A stretch of 6,739 nt of DNA from Pseudomonadota bacterium (GTDB lineage: Bacteria > Pseudomonadota > Gammaproteobacteria > Burkholderiales > Burkholderiaceae). Position numbers and translations under genes: made by a program. This document shows, piece after piece, positions 5,906 to 6,739 of the stretch. The notes beneath the pieces were generated by a model. The model was not told the origin of the DNA and did no database searches. It was given only the letters and a program-made list of their open reading frames with translations. Each line of letters begins with the position of its first letter. Position 1 is the stretch's first letter. The stretch is taken from the NCBI GenBank assembly GCA_023441105.1, contig JAEZQX010000482.1:1-6739 (forward strand), written 5' to 3'.

Positions 5906-6739
5906 CCAGGGACCACTTCCTCGCCCTGGCCGACGCGGTCTGCCGCCTGCCTCCGGCCGTGCGCGGCGGCAACGCCGTCGAGCGGGTGACGCTGTACCTG
6001 GCGTCGGAATCGTCCGAGTTCGTGCGCTTCAACCGCAGCGCGGTGCGGCAGATGACGGCCGTCGAGCAGCACCGCGCCACCCTCGCGCTGGTGGCCGGCC
6101 AGCGGAGCGCGGCCGCCAGCGTCACCCTCTCCGGCGACGCCCGGGCCGACATCGCGCGCCTGCTGGAGGTCCGCGACCTGCTGGCCGGCGACCTGCCGCT
6201 GGTGCCGCCCGATCCGCATCTGCAGTTGCCGCCGTCGGTCGTCGACACGCTGCGCGATGACCCGGGGGGCGGCCTGCCTGCCGTGGCGGACGTCGTCGCC
6301 CAGGTCCTCGAGCAGGCGCGCGGCCTGGACCTGGTGGGCTTTCATGCCGCCGGGCCGGTGATCGCCGCCTTCGCGGACAGCCGCGGCCAGCGCAACTGGC
6401 ACCGCATCAGCAACTTCCATCTCGCATGGAGCCTCTACTGCAGCGGCGACCCGACCGTGCGCGACCGGGCCATCCAGTCGGTCTACGCCGGCCCGCGCTG
6501 GGACGCGGCCGAATTCGCGCGTCGGATGTCGCTTGCCAAGGCCAGGCTGGCGCTGCTCGAGCGGCCGGCACGCCTGCTCGCGCCGGGCGCCTACCGCGCG
6601 TGGCTGGAGCCGATGGCGGTCGCCGAGATGCTGGGCACGCTTTCCTGGGGCGGCTTCGGCGTCAAGCAGCGGCGCACCGGCACCGGCTCGCTCGGCGCGC
6701 TGGCCAGCGGCGCGGTGTCGCTGGCGCCGCAGGTCGACC
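5902..6739 (+). CDS. TldE/PmbA-like partner protein (partial, cut by right edge)
   Basis: The frame starts at ATG 5902, overlapping the preceding stop as ATGA, and stays open to the edge, giving 279 complete codons. A full member would be roughly 430-480 residues, so the C-terminal part is missing. The N-terminal half has the PmbA/TldD block SSEFVRFNRSAVRQMTAVEQ (37-56) and then SAAASVTLSGDAR (69-81). A later segment, RLLAPGAYRAWLEPMAVAEM (224-243), corresponds to the region where TldD proteins carry the metal site. Here there is no HExxxH, which is typical of the non-catalytic TldE/PmbA subunit. Seen: domain resemblance and the missing metal motif. Inferred: it forms the heterodimer with the upstream TldD-like protein and helps bind substrate. 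The 4-bp overlap suggests coupled translation at matched amounts. The C-terminal domain needed for a full call is outside the window. Confidence 0.87.
   Translation, partial: MTRDHFLALADAVCRLPPAVRGGNAVERVTLYLASESSEFVRFNRSAVRQMTAVEQHRATLALVAGQRSAAASVTLSGDARADIARLLEVRDLLAGDLPLVPPDPHLQLPPSVVDTLRDDPGGGLPAVADVVAQVLEQARGLDLVGFHAAGPVIAAFADSRGQRNWHRISNFHLAWSLYCSGDPTVRDRAIQSVYAGPRWDAAEFARRMSLAKARLALLERPARLLAPGAYRAWLEPMAVAEMLGTLSWGGFGVKQRRTGTGSLGALASGAVSLAPQVD

Noticed and set aside
5902..6739. A small RiPP-type precursor gene near the TldD/TldE-like pair
   Set aside because: TldD/TldE enzymes can process peptide precursors, so I looked for one. The genes overlap and leave no free space, and no short frame with its own ribosome site is convincing. 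Sequence beyond the right edge is not visible.

Overview
The window is G+C-rich DNA with densely packed genes. It looks like the chromosome of a high-GC proteobacterium, with a beta- or gammaproteobacterium most likely. That guess rests on the paaK-paaI pair next to a TetR regulator, a full-length proteobacterial-type Pgi, and tight stop/start overlaps. No rRNA, tRNA, CRISPR, insertion sequence or phage gene is visible, and no stretch over 300 bases lacks a gene.

Left part (1-1813): a phenylacetate catabolism module. On the minus strand, a PaaI-type thioesterase (561-1034) is followed by phenylacetate-CoA ligase PaaK (start at 448, running off the left edge). A TetR-family regulator (1151-1813) is divergent from them. 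The 116-bp gap between the two transcription units holds two interlocked sigma70-like promoters and a 14-bp inverted repeat. The repeat lies in the spacer of the regulator promoter and over the expected start point of the paaI promoter. This is the layout of a self-controlling repressor that also controls the phenylacetate genes, probably of the PaaR type. PaaK activates phenylacetate to phenylacetyl-CoA, which is the usual inducer of such repressors. PaaI hydrolyses dead-end CoA thioesters.

Middle (1822-2730, minus strand): a ten-helix EamA/DMT-family inner-membrane transporter. It is convergent with the regulator (8-bp gap) and divergent from pgi (71-bp gap).

Right part (2802-6739): glucose-6-phosphate isomerase (pgi, apparent TTG start), then a TldD-like metallopeptidase whose ATG overlaps the pgi stop (TGATG), then a TldE/PmbA-like partner joined by an ATGA overlap and cut by the window edge. 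The three genes look co-transcribed and translationally coupled. The TldD-like protein has a HExxxH metal site and a C-terminal CGKG cysteine. The partner shows no such metal site in the visible part, as expected for a TldD/TldE heterodimer. Placing this protease pair behind a glycolytic gene is the least expected feature here. I see no convincing wholly novel system, and no room for a small precursor-peptide gene inside this unit.
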